DNA from: Caprella mutica
Lineage: Eukaryota > Arthropoda > Malacostraca > Amphipoda > Caprellidae
Length of the DNA stretch: 64,000 bases
Assembly: GCA_947561585.1 (NCBI GenBank)
Contig: CANNZV010000263.1
Coordinates: 220,410-284,409, forward strand
Direction: 5' to 3'
Below are positions 33,996 through 45,042 of this stretch, piece by piece. How positions within the stretch are numbered: the stretch's first letter is position 1; each line of letters opens with the position of its first letter. A model generated the notes under the pieces. It saw nothing but the letters and a program-made list of their open reading frames with translations. It ran no database searches and had not been told where the DNA came from. The position numbers and the translations under genes were made by a program.

Positions 33996-34702
33996 TTCAG
34001 AAATATCACTTTTAAATAATAATAGGAAGCAACTGGTATATATGTGTGGACAGCTGATGCCAACGTCATAGCTTTTCATCAAATTGATATAATGTCTTAA
34101 ATATCACTCTCTGCCATTTATTTAGTATCTTCTCTATTGGGTACTTACATTCAACACATAAAATAATATATATTTGCTATATATATTATTAGAAACTATT
34201 CAATATTGTTCCATAATATTTATGGTAAAGAAAATTAATAATTCTAATAGTATTTATATATTAATAATTCGAATGATATTTATATATTAATTGTTCTAAT
34301 AATATTTATATATTAATAATATTTATTAATAATTATAACAATAATATTTATTAATAATTATAATAACATTTATTTGTTAATAATTATAATATAAGTTGAT
34401 ATAATAAAGGTGTTCATTTAATTTGAGTTTATGATTTTCCCAATTTCATGTACCATATTTACTGATTGATATTTAAATATCAAAGCTATTTATAGTAATG
34501 CAGATACATCTGCATAATAACCAAGTATCAATAATCTGAGTGATGACAAGAGCATCTGCATTGTAAATAAATTCGTATGTCTGCATTGTAGTTAAATATC
34601 TCCATAACATTAAATCAGATATCTGATTAAATATGAAGTATCACTTATAAACGTATTCCTAAATCAGAAAAGCTCTTGGTTCACTTGGTAATCAGATTTC
34701 AC
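33996..34702. repeat. AT-rich low-complexity region
   Basis: About 34200-34395 consists of imperfect repeats of TATTAATAATTCTAATAGTA-like text. The rest is AT-rich with no gene recognised. Short open frames at 33734-33994 precede it and show no domain. Confidence 0.6.
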
Positions 34703-36490
34703 TGAACTAACCTTGTAATTGTTAACTATGCCACTGAACTATCCTTGTAATTGTTAACTATGCCACTGAACTAACCTTGTAATTGTTAACTATGCCACTA
34801 AACTAACCTTGCAATTGTTAACTATGCCACTGAACTATCCTTGTAATTGTTAACTATGCCACTGAACTAACCTTGTAATTGTTAACTATGCCACTGAACT
34901 AACCTTGTAATTGTTAACTATGCCACTGAACTAACCTTGTAATTGTTAACTATGCCACTGAACTATCCTTGTAATTGTTAACTATGCCACTGAACTATCC
35001 TTGTAATTGTTAACTATGCCACTGAACTATCTTTGTAATTGGTAACTATGCCACTAAACTATCCTTGTAATTGTTAACTATGCCACTGAACTATCCTTGT
35101 AATTGTTAACTATGCCACTGAACTATCCTTGTAATTGTTAAACTATGCCACTGAACTATCCTTGTAATTGTTAAACTATGCCACTGAACTATCCTTGTAA
35201 TTGTTAACTATGCCACTGAACTATCCTTGTAATTGTTAACTATGCCACTGAACTATCCTTGTAATTGTTAAACTATGCCACTGAACTATCCTTGTAATTG
35301 TTAACTATGCCACTGAACTGACCTTGTAATTGTTAACTATGCCACTGAACTATCCTTGTAATTGTTAACTATGCCACTGAACTATCCTTGTAATTGTTAA
35401 CTATGCCACTGAACTATCCTTGTAATTGTTAACTATGCCACTGAACTATCCTTGTAATTGTTAACTATGCCACCGAACTATCCTTGTAATTGTTAACTAT
35501 GCCACTGAACTATCCTTGTAATTGTTAACTATGCCACTAAACTATCCTTGTAATTGTTAACTATGCCACTGAACTATCCTTGTAATTGTTAACTATGCCA
35601 CTGAACTATCCTTGTAATTGTTAACTATGCCACTGAACTATCCTTGTAATTGTTAACTATGCCACTGAACTATCCTTGTAATTGTTAACTATACCACTGA
35701 ACTATCTTTGTAATTGTTAACTATGCCACTAAACTATCCTTGTAATTGTTAACTATGCCACTGAACTATCCTTGTAATTGTTAACTATGCCACTGAACTA
35801 ACCTTGTAATTGTTAACTATGCCACTGAACTATCCTTGTAATTGTTAACTATGCCACTGAACTAACCTTGTAATTGTTAACTATGCCACTGAACTATCCT
35901 TGTAATTGTTAACTATGCCACTGAACTATCCTTGTAATTGTTAACTATGCCACTGAACTATCCTTGTAATTGTTAACTATGCCACTGAACTATCCTTGTA
36001 ATTGTTAACTATGCCACTGAACTATCCTTGTAATTGTTAACTATGCCACTAAACTATCCTTGTAATTGTTAACTATGCCACTGAACTATCCTTGTAATTG
36101 TTAACTATGCCACTGAACTAACCTTGTAATTGTTAACTATGCCACTGAACTATCCTTGTAATTGTTAACTATGCCACTGAACTATCCTTGTAATTGTTAA
36201 CTATGCCACTGAACTAACCTTGTAATTGTTAACTATGCCACTGAACTATCCTTGTAATTGTTAACTATGCCACTGAACTATCCTTGTAATTGTTAACTAT
36301 GCCACTGAACTATCCTTGTAATTGTTAACTATGCCACTGAACTATCCTTGTAATTGTTAACTATGCCACTGAACTATCCTTGTAATTGTTAACTATGCCA
36401 CTGAACTATCCTTGTAATTGTTAACTATGCCACTGAACTATCCTTGTAATTGTTAACTATGCCACTGAACTATCCTTGTAATTGTTAACT
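34703..36490. repeat. 32-bp minisatellite, about 56 copies
   Basis: The unit combines ACTATGCCACTGAACTATCC and TTGTAATTGTTA. Variants are mainly ACTAACC against ACTATCC and an occasional extra A (GTTAAACTATG). At 32 bp the unit is not a multiple of three and it contains stops, so no frame stays open. Confidence 0.95.
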
Positions 36491-38349
36491 AGGGTTCCTT
36501 TTCTGTGAATGTTCCAAGAGAATATCTCGAGTGTTCTCAACAACTTGATGTATCATTGTACCGTCAATTAACTGTATCACCAAACTGATGAAAACTGCTA
36601 TTTGATAAACGTTTGGCATATCAAAACGTTTCGAAATACAAAGTTTCAGATAAAGACTACAAAGTTACAAATTAACTTATGAATAAGTTTAATATTCAAT
36701 ATTTGGGTATTTGGTAAGTTAGGTAGCTAAATATCTAGCCTGATAAAAAATGACTATATTTTCATGTAGGCTACTCTTCAAGCTGGGTGACACCCATTTG
36801 AGGTAAAATATTACGATAGGTATAACCCTATTTAGAAACACGTATTTTAGAAACTATATGATTGAAGGGAAATTAAATGAAGTATCATAATTTAAAGTAA
36901 AATATTTACGAAACCTATTTTTTAGATACTACTAAAATGTAGTGAAACAATTTGAATTATTTTTATTTGGAAAACATTATTTAGAACTAAAAATTTCAAA
37001 ATATTCTATTTAGGAAAAAATTAAGTTCATTAAAACAATTTGGAATCTCATTCAAACAAGTAAACTATTTAGAAATAAATTAATTAAGAAAAGATTAGTT
37101 AGGAAGAAAATTTTATGGAAACATGTAAAGTGAAATAAAATAGAATAGATACCCCTAGAATGGCGTAATGTTTAATCGAGTAAGAGTTCTTTGGAGTACC
37201 TACGTGTAGTTTGGTGGAGTGTATTTTGGTGTAAAATTAGGCTCCGCCTGCAAGCCACGCTAACGACCGCCCACTTTTACGTCATTAATTGTTGAAGTCC
37301 CGTTTAATTTACTGTTAAACACTGTTCATGTAATTTATTGCTTCTATATAATTTAAGAATTCATAATATAGCATTAATAAGTTTACTATTACAAACCATT
37401 ACTCTCTTATATGAACCGCCCACAACTGACGTCATCTCTTAATTTTCAACATACCTACGTTATATTGCGCTTATCTCTGATGAGTTAATTCTCTATATAC
37501 GGCTACAAAAATTATTAGGTAGTACGTTTTCAATTAAATTTACATGGTTTTAAATTGAATTGCTAAATATTATTTATCGTAATTGGCTTTTATATAATGA
37601 TTAAATGCTGTTGTAAAGTTTAAACAAGTCTACCCTAGAAATATCAACCAGCCAGCCATAGAAAACTATTTATATCCCTGGGATAACCGTAAATTTGATT
37701 TAGATTCTATTAATCGGTCTAAAGATTTCTATTCTTCTTTCCAAATCGATATAAAACTTCCATATCACAAACAATAAAACAACAAATATAGAATAATTAT
37801 TATATCTGTGTTTGTTCACCAAATTCCGAACTAAGAAAATATAAATAATTGTATGTACCTACCTAGGTATGTACTACATATTTCTATTCTGTTAATCACT
37901 TTTTTTTTCTATTTCATTAATTATAATATATTTTTCACGTTTTTTAATCCATGAAAGTTTATACTCGTGGATGTCCAGGGATTTATCTTTTATTTTGGTT
38001 CTATCCACTTAATTTACCGATTTTGAATTTTTAAAGAAATTGTTCGTAACCCTACATGTTCCATAGTCATGTGAAGTAAATAATCGGTAAATTCATAGAT
38101 AATGACAGCCCTGTCATCATCTATGAAGCTGGTAATCTACAGCTTCCTAATTATTTACAACCTTCTATACCAGCTTCCTAGTTAACGAAAGCCTTCTATA
38201 GAATATTAAATCTTTTATATAAAAAATTAAATAATGCTCTCAAAAATTATCCTCTCTCTAAACAAAAACATATCTTATGAGTTTCTCTTCTCCATAATTA
38301 CCTTCGCAACTTGCGGAAGGTTATATTTCCATCGGAATTTATTTATCAT
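36491..38349. other. AT-rich region with paired CRE-like motifs, no gene seen
   Basis: Two short motifs about 150 bases apart, CCGCCCACTTTTACGTCAT near 37267 and CCGCCCACAACTGACGTCAT near 37416, stand out from AT-rich surroundings. TGACGTCA is the CRE core and CCGCCC resembles a GC box. Each copy is followed within about 25 bases by a TTGAA/TTCAA word, so it may equally be a diverged repeat. No exon was recognised. Confidence 0.4.
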
Positions 38350-38870
38350 CTTGTTATTCGCTTAACTGAAAAGTGCTCAACTAAATTGCCTGAAATTTGG
38401 TGAGACGATTGGTCCATGTCCAGTGACCTGCTGCTAACATTTTGGGAGCGACCCGGTCAAAGGTCAAGGTCGTATATAACTCAAAAAGTATTGAACCATA
38501 TTGCATGAAACTTGGTGAGACGATTCGTTAATATCCAGGAACCATTTTGTTAGATTTTGGGAGCAATCGGATAAAAGGTCAAAAAAAAGGTCAAGGCCAT
38601 TTGTAACTCAATAACTCCAAAAGTATTCAACCAAATTGTCTGAAATTTGATGGGACGATTGGTCAATGTCCAGGAACGATCTGGTAGAATTTTGGAAGCG
38701 ATCTGTTCAAATGTCAAGGTCACTTAGAGCTCGATAACTCAAAAAGTAATGTAGGTACCATATTGCATGAAACTTGATGGGACGATTGCTTATATTATCA
38801 AGTTTCTTAAATTTTGGGAGAGAGCTAGTCAAAGCGGAGGCGAGGGTATGCGCTCTACCAAGTGCACATA
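38350..38870. repeat. About 130-bp tandem repeat of the GGTCAAGGTCA type
   Basis: Three to four diverged units, each with CTGAAATTTGGTGAGACGAT, a TCCAGGAAC word, TTTTGGGAGC and AAAGGTCAAGGTC, followed by AACTCAAAAAGTATT. The end contains GCGGAGGCGAGGGTATGCGC and CTCTACC. Repeats with this layout occur in many invertebrate genomes (from memory, not checked). Confidence 0.7.
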
Positions 38871-39934
38871 ATCCAGTTTCTACATGTTTCCGTAAAATAA
38901 CGTTCAAAATAAGATAACAGGTTTGAATTCCCAAATCTTCTGAACACAACCCGGTGGATAGGACTTTCAGAATCTATTTTACGACCTATTTTCTGCACTT
39001 TGATGAGAAATTTTATTTCATGGTCACTTTTTGAGTTACGTTTGGAAAGATAGAGTATTGGTTCGTAACTTAGCTACATGTGCAATGTATAAAAAGCTGT
39101 CATTAACTAGAAGTGTTAATAATGTTTAAGTTGTTGTCATTAATTAGTTAGCTGGTAAATTACCAGCTAACTAGTTAAATGACAAGACTGTCATTATCTA
39201 GGAATTTACCAAATAATCCTCAAGCTTTAGTTACCGAATGGGTTAAATGAAGCAAATTAATTAATAAAGTGATAACAAATTCAATATTTTAATCAAGTTA
39301 AAAGAACTATAATAAAACTATATGAAAAATACCAAGCAACAGAGAAAATCAGAATCATCAAAATGAATAAAATTTATTTCTCAACTAGGTATACATATAT
39401 TTAATAGTTTATTAAACTAAATATCAGACTCAAGACTGCTTTCCTCTTGTCTCAAACTTAAATAAAACAATGATAATCGAGAATGTTTAATTAATAGAAT
39501 GGGCAGGCAAGGAAAAACAGCACACATACGAAAGGCAAATATGTGTAGTGGTCTAGGAGAAGAAAAGTGAAGAACCTAATGACATAATAACTTAATGGTG
39601 GGTGTTATATGTGTTTGGAGCAACTAGAACACTAGTGCGGTTCACGAGGGGTGACAAGTTCAGATTTTTCTCAACTGACACTCCTATCACTTACTTGTAG
39701 CTCTGCTTCTGATTGTTTCTCACGATACTTTTAGGTGAAAAACTTTTCTTTTTCACCGGAAAGTAATTTAATAGTAATTAATTAGCTTATGGAATGTAAC
39801 ATACTGATGAATTTATAGATACCAAACTATAAAACGTAATATTTATTACAAAATGTTCATTATTTGGTATTAAGATAGCAATAATTGATATAAAATATTT
39901 CATTAAGTGTTCTATTCATCGTAATTAACGAAGA
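38871..39934. other. Spacer with one hairpin
   Basis: A near-perfect palindrome, TAGTTAGCTGGTAA and its inverse, lies at 39143-39171. Repeated GACA..TGTC words occur around it. No gene or transposon terminus was recognised. Confidence 0.5.
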
Positions 39935-41210
39935 GAGGAGTTGTACTGTATATTCACTATACAGGACTTCACTATAGAGGAGTTGTACTGTATATTCACT
40001 ATACAGTACTTCACTATAGAGGAGTTGTGCTGTATATTCACTATACAGGACTTCACTATAGAGGAGTTGTTCTGTATATTCACTATACAGGACTTCACTA
40101 TAGAGGAGTTGTACTGTATATTCACTATACAGGACTTCACTATAGAGGAGTTGTACTGTATATTCACTATACAGGACTTCACTATAGAGGAGTTGTGCTG
40201 TATATTCACTATACAGGACTTCACTATAGAGGAGTTGTACTGTATATTCACTATACAGGACTTCACTATAGAGGAGTTGTACTGTGTATTCACTATACAG
40301 GACTTCACTATAGAGGAGTTGTTCTGTATATTCACTATACAGGACTTTACTATAGAGGAGTTGTGCTGTATATTCACTATACAGGACTTCACTATAGAGG
40401 AGTTGTGCTGTATATTCACTATACAGGACTTCACTATAGAGGAGTTGTTCTGTATATTCACTATACAGGACTTCACTATAGAGGAGTGTTACTGTGTATT
40501 CACTATACAGGACTTCACTATAGAGGAGTTGTTCTGTATATTCACTATACAGGACTTCACTATAGAGGAGTGTTACTGTGCATTCACTATACAGGACTTC
40601 ACTATAGAGGAGTTGTACTGTATATTCACTATACAGGACTTCACTATAGAGGAGTTGTACTGTATATTCACTATACAGGACTTCACTATAGAGGAGTTGT
40701 GCTGTATATTCACTATACAGGACTTCACTATAGAGGAGTTGTGCTGTATATTCATTATACAGGACTTCACTATAGAGGAGTTGTGCTGTATATTCACTAT
40801 ACAGGACTTCACTATAGAGGAGTTGTACTGTATATTCACTATACAGGACTTCACTATAGAGGAGTTGTACTGTATATTCACTATACAGGACTTCACTATA
40901 GAGGAGTTGTACTGTATATTCACTATACAGGACTTCACTATAGAGGAGTTGTACTGTATATTCACTATACAGGACTTCACTATAGAGGAGTTGTACTGTA
41001 TATTCACTATAAAGGACTTCACTATAGAGGAGTTGTGCTGTATATTCACTATACAGGATTTCACTATAGAGGAGTTGTGCTGTATATTCACTATACAGGA
41101 CTTCACTATAGAGGAGTTGTACTGTATATTCACTATACAGGACTTCACTATAGAGGAGTTGTACTGTATATTCACTATACAGGACTTCACTATAGAGGAG
41201 TTGTGCTGTA
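39935..41210. repeat. 42-bp minisatellite, about 30 copies, open on both strands
   Basis: The unit contains TTGTACTGTATATTCACTAT, ACAGGACTTCACTATAGAGG and AG. Because 42 is 14 codons and the unit lacks stops in several frames, very long repeat-only frames run on both strands. They carry only the 14-residue repeat and no natural start context, so they are not genes. The unit looks built from the end of a pogo-like MITE (compare 19347-19402). The array ends about 55 bases before the heat shock exon. Confidence 0.93.
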
Positions 41211-41263
41211 CTTCACCGTGTGTACTACAAGGCAGTTCATCTGATGTCATTTCTCTCTCACAG

Positions 41264-42588
41264 TTCTCACCAAGATGTCCACCACCAAATCCACCAAAAC
41301 TGTGACTATAGAGAAGAGGGGTGGCTTTCGTGATGACTCCTTCTTCAAGGTACTGGCAAAACAGTAGTTATTGTCGTACATTACCTCCAGGGGTGTGACA
41401 ATATGCATTTAAAATCATAGATCTTGAGAATATCACAAACGGAATGAAATGGTATCGAGTACTATATACCGCTGGTTTAGAACGATTGGGTGGTCTTTAT
41501 TTCAATCCGTCTATAATATTTTCAGGATCTATGATTTTAAACGCATATTGTCACAACCCTAATTATTACTATGGAGGATGACGCTGTCTCTTTCCATTGG
41601 CTATCATTTCAGAATCGCGGGACAAGACTAAGAAACAATCTGAATCCTTATCGTCATATTAATTCTTTTCTCCAATTTCAGGACTCATGGGACAACGCCA
41701 TTAAGGATGTGGTGACCAAATGGGACAAGGAGCCTTCCACCAAGGAGGACAAAAAAACCACCCGCACCACCACCACCTCCACCGTGTCTAGCCTCCCAAC
41801 CACCGAGACAAGGAACATTTACCGCCAAATCAGGTCACAGAATGTCACGTCCGATGACTTGCAAGCTGTGTCCTGCACGGAGGAGGACGATAAGTTCCTG
41901 GTGGGTGATTGGGGCCGTATTTCCAAGGTTTTTATTTCCAGGTTTTTAAAATTATTTCACCCCTCAAAGGTCGTCAGGGAGAGGGGGGAGGGGTACTTGG
42001 GATATTTTCTACGAACAATTTTGAATTCATTCCCATAATTTCATATTAATTTAACTGTGGACAGACAATGAGATCTCTAGGAAATCTTTCCCAGTTTCTG
42101 CAGACTGGGATTTCAGAGATGTGGTAGAGGGGTGGGGGAGTAATTAGGGTGTACAGTCTGGGCTTGAATCTGTGTCACAAAGTTCAGGTTTATAAACTTT
42201 TTTCCAATAATTTGGATGAAATGACTAAATGCGACTAAACTATTAAAATTATGTTACAAATATACAATGGTAGGTTTACAATGTTACCCATTACTCAAAA
42301 TTGAATGGTAAAGATGAACTATTTTTAAATTAACCAAGATGGCGTCGTGTATTTCAGATGGTGATCGATTTCAAACCGGAGCACATCAACGTTAAGGTTG
42401 TGGTGGAGAAGATTGTTGTGGAGGAGAAGATTGAGAAGAAGGAGGGTAACTCCTCCTCCTCCCAATCCTTCGTCAGGAGGTGCGTGCTCCCCTCCAATGT
42501 TGACTTTGCCAAGATTTCCTCCGCTCTCTCCAAAGATGGCGTACTGAAGATTAACGCGCCTAAAATTGTGAGTGAGGAGAGGCTATGA
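41264..42588 (+). CDS. Small heat shock protein (alpha-crystallin domain), three coding exons
   Basis: Coding exons are 41275-41349, 41682-41900 and 42358-42588, all junctions phase 0, giving 174 residues. Donors are AAG|GTACTG and CTG|GTGGGT; acceptors are ATTTCAG. A pyrimidine tract and CAG before 41264 suggest the ATG exon follows a 5' noncoding exon upstream. The N-terminus (GFRDDSFFKDSWDN) matches the phenylalanine-rich start of insect small heat shock proteins. A Thr/Lys-rich linker follows. The alpha-crystallin domain, about residues 95-168, has DFKPEHINVKVV, SFVRRCVLPSNVDF and ISSALSKDGVLKINAPK. These chaperones hold unfolding proteins as oligomers in the cytosol. A donor GTGAGT also follows AAAATT at 42567, so a spliced longer form is possible. 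Confidence 0.85.
41390..41560. mobile_element. MITE in heat shock gene intron 1
   Basis: Inverted termini AGGGGTGTGACAATATGC and GCATATTGTCACAACCCT continue inward through TTTAAAATCATAGATC, an arm of about 34 bp. Length is about 171 bp with no coding capacity. It fills most of the intron between 41349 and 41682. Confidence 0.82.
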
Positions 42589-42779
42589 AGTCTGCAGAGT
42601 TTGTGTGGTAGCTTTTAAGAAGTAGTTAGTGGCTTTGATTAAGTTTTTGCCAAAATTAACCTAAATTCTTCAATCCTTTTGACCGAAAAAGTCCTTCAAA
42701 ACCCACAGGAATTTGAAAACGGGTTTGAATAGTTCACTTCTAAAATATCCTTTCATTCTTTTAATGTTTTCTTCTTCTC

Positions 42780-42785
42780 AATAAA
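42780..42785 (+). terminator. Poly(A) signal of the heat shock gene
   Basis: AATAAA lies 192 bases after the TGA at 42588 and is followed within about 20 bases by GT- and T-rich sequence (GTTGTTTCATTTGTTTC). It supports a transcript that ends before the relic at 42909. Confidence 0.6.
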
Positions 42786-42908
42786 GTTGTTTCATTTGTT
42801 TCATCAAGTAAAAATCATCATTATTTTACACTTTAAATCCTTGCCTTCATTTTATTTTAATAATTAACAATTGTTTTATTATTTTAACTTTATTCTCCCA
42901 CCACTCAG

Positions 42909-43501
42909 CTCCTCCATCACCTCCTCCACCCAGCATCTAGCGTCTTTCCCGGACCCCACCCCCCAAAACACCCGCGAAATCACCACCTTCACCACCACAG
43001 TCCCCGACAGGAGACCCACCGACCCCCAGAAGGACGAATGATCCTCCTCCTCTGACGAATTGGTGCAGAATTGTCGCAGAAGGAGATGCAGGACATGATG
43101 GAGAAGCACACCATCCACACCTCAGTGGCTCCACCATCGACTCCATCACGACTTAACAACTCCACAACCTTCATGGTTGTCTCCACCCCTCCGAGGGGCG
43201 TCATCACCAACAGGGATGTCTTCAAGAAGGGGGACACTGTTACTGAAAGGGAGGAGAAAAGTGGGAGGAGTCTCTTCAGCCAGGGGTTACCAGACACCAC
43301 CACGCTGTCACAGAGGTGTCCAAGCTCAAAGGACACGATGGCACAGTCTTAGGTAACCAGAAGCGGAAGAAGCACGAGTGCAAGTCTGCTGAGGAGCACG
43401 AGGAGATCCTACCTGACGGTACCAAGAGGAAGACCTTCACCAAGAGTAACGAGACTCGACAGGTCTTCACTTCGTCAGGCAGTCACCCTAAGGTCCTCTA
43501 G
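42909..43501 (+). pseudogene. Frame-broken coding relic downstream of the heat shock gene
   Basis: GC-rich, codon-like sequence follows a good acceptor (CTCCCACCACTCAG) at 42908. Three frames take turns. The first has REITTFTTTVPDRRPTDPQK and stops near 43041. The second, about 43055-43290, has QKEMQDMMEKHTIHTS and FKKGDTVTEREEKSGRS. The third, about 43290-43501, has VSKLKGHDGTVLGN and EEILPDGTKRKTFTKSNETR and ends in TAG. At least two indels are needed, so it is a decayed C-terminal extension or neighbouring gene, or it contains assembly errors. The acceptor and the donor at 42568 suggest it was once spliced to the heat shock gene, but the junction frame does not fit now. Confidence 0.6.
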
Positions 43502-44104
43502 ACCAACTCCTTCGTCAGCTACTGAGTTACCGAACAGTGACACATTATCGATAGTATAAGGAAACATCAACATATAGTATATAATAATACTGTATATACA
43601 TATAACTTTATTAATGGTTATAATATCTGGACAATGGGAATACATGATGAACTGTTTTTTTATCAATTAATTAGTATCTTTAATCAATTTAAATACTTTT
43701 TATTCAATAGTAACATTATAGTTTCTATAACTTAATTCATTATCCAATTTATTGTTTCTCTTAATTTAAATTATAATTAGAAGACATTTTTTGGTGTTAA
43801 ATTAATATCTTCAATAAATTACTATTATAGTCAATAAAACATTGTCTGTTTTCATTAAAATAATTATCTAATGGTAATGTAATGAATAAAAGTAATTAAA
43901 GAAATAACTTTTTATTAAATAACAACATTAATTAGGTTTTAATTCTTCTGAGAATGTAACAATTATAGTAAATATATTATTACCTATATTAAGTAAAAAC
44001 ATTTCAAGTTTCAATTTTTCTGATAATAATAGAGAAAAAGTAAATATGTTTAATTAAAATAGAATAAAATATTAACATTGTAGGTTCCAATTCTTCTGAG
44101 AATA
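43502..44104. other. AT-rich spacer, nothing recognised
   Basis: Contains a loose repeat of AATTCTTCTGAGAAT at about 43942 and 44088, and many A/T words. No gene. Confidence 0.5.
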
Positions 44105-44690
44105 TTCTCTCAGTCAGTCAGTCAGTTCATCTGTGAATGCGCCGTCTCATCGGCTTCATCATCCCCAGTCTTCTTCCATGTCTTCATCCACTTCATTCTT
44201 CTCTTGTTTCTATCACTCTTCTCTTCCTCCACATTTTCATCAAAATTTCTCTCTTCTTTCTTCTTCCCTCCTCTCCTCTCCAAACAAAAACTCTCCAAAA
44301 ACAACAGTCTGTCTCTCCTCCACCCTCGGTCTCTGCAGCTCAAAAGCCCCTCTCCTCTCCTCCTCCAGTTCTCCACAATCCAACACAAAGTGCAACAAAT
44401 CCTCCAGCTGTCCTCCTTCTCCACATATCAAGCACCCTTCCTCATCCCCGTCCCCCCTTCTCCTGTCTCCCAGCCACAAGCAGTGGTTCTTGCTCTGAAC
44501 CATATCCTGTCTCTCTCGCCTCCCTCGTAGTCCTCCTCTCTCATCTCCTCCTTGTACTCCCTATACAGCCAGAGCGTGCTCCTCTCATAGATCTCCTCCC
44601 TCCTCTCCCTATCCACCCTCTCTGCTACTCTTCTTCTTACCTCCTCCTGTCCACTCATCCCTCTCCAGTCGCGTGATTGTCTCATTTAAA
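44105..44690 (-). pseudogene. 3' fragment of the G-rich non-LTR retrotransposon
   Basis: On the minus strand, 44685-44428 and 44503-44240 are two overlapping frames. They carry ERSTLWLYREYKEEM and IWFRARTTA, then CLICGEGGQLEDLLHFVLDC. This is the C-terminal RT tail and knuckle found at 20900-21150 and 23150-23400. One frameshift near 44490 separates them. The fragment ends in a (GACT)n tail at about 44107-44124, parallel to the (AAGT)n tail of the copy at 21371. It is strongly purine-rich on the coding strand. Confidence 0.78.
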
Positions 44691-44939
44691 AAATCCAAGC
44701 AAAGCCTCCATTGCAGACGACTCCCTATTTTCCTTACTAAATATGGAGGGGGAGAGGGATCCTACTTGCAATCCTGTAGATTTAGTGCCACAGGTAATTA
44801 TATCCCCTGTTTAGCACCATAATTAACTATATTATAAAAAACCTAATGGGTATTTCTAATCCATATTTCAAAGTGTGTTACTTTTCAAAGAGTCTTGTCT
44901 ATTTTTTTTATTAATAGCACCAATTAGGAAATTACAAAG

Positions 44940-45042
44940 GTTACACCAAATACCGAATTACACCGAATTATACCGAATTACACCGAATTATACCGAATTA
45001 CACCGAATTATACCCAATTACACCGAATTACACCGAATTATA
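44940..45042. repeat. 11-bp minisatellite, about 9 copies
   Basis: Alternating ACCGAATTACA and ACCGAATTATA. It supplies the TAA that closes the OTU-like frame on the minus strand at 45038-45040, so the array has cut off the end of that reading frame. Confidence 0.85.

Noticed and set aside
39925..41305. Long repeat-only open frames (up to 454 codons) on both strands
   Set aside because: The 42-bp unit is a multiple of three without stops, so openness is automatic. No unique sequence, signal or homology.
41571..42038. Single-exon 155-codon gene
   Set aside because: It contains heat shock exon 2 (41682-41900) with intron read on either side; the next conserved residues continue at 42358.
44122..44676. 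Plus-strand Ser/Pro/Leu-rich open frames
   Set aside because: They are the reverse complement of a purine-rich retrotransposon fragment on the minus strand.
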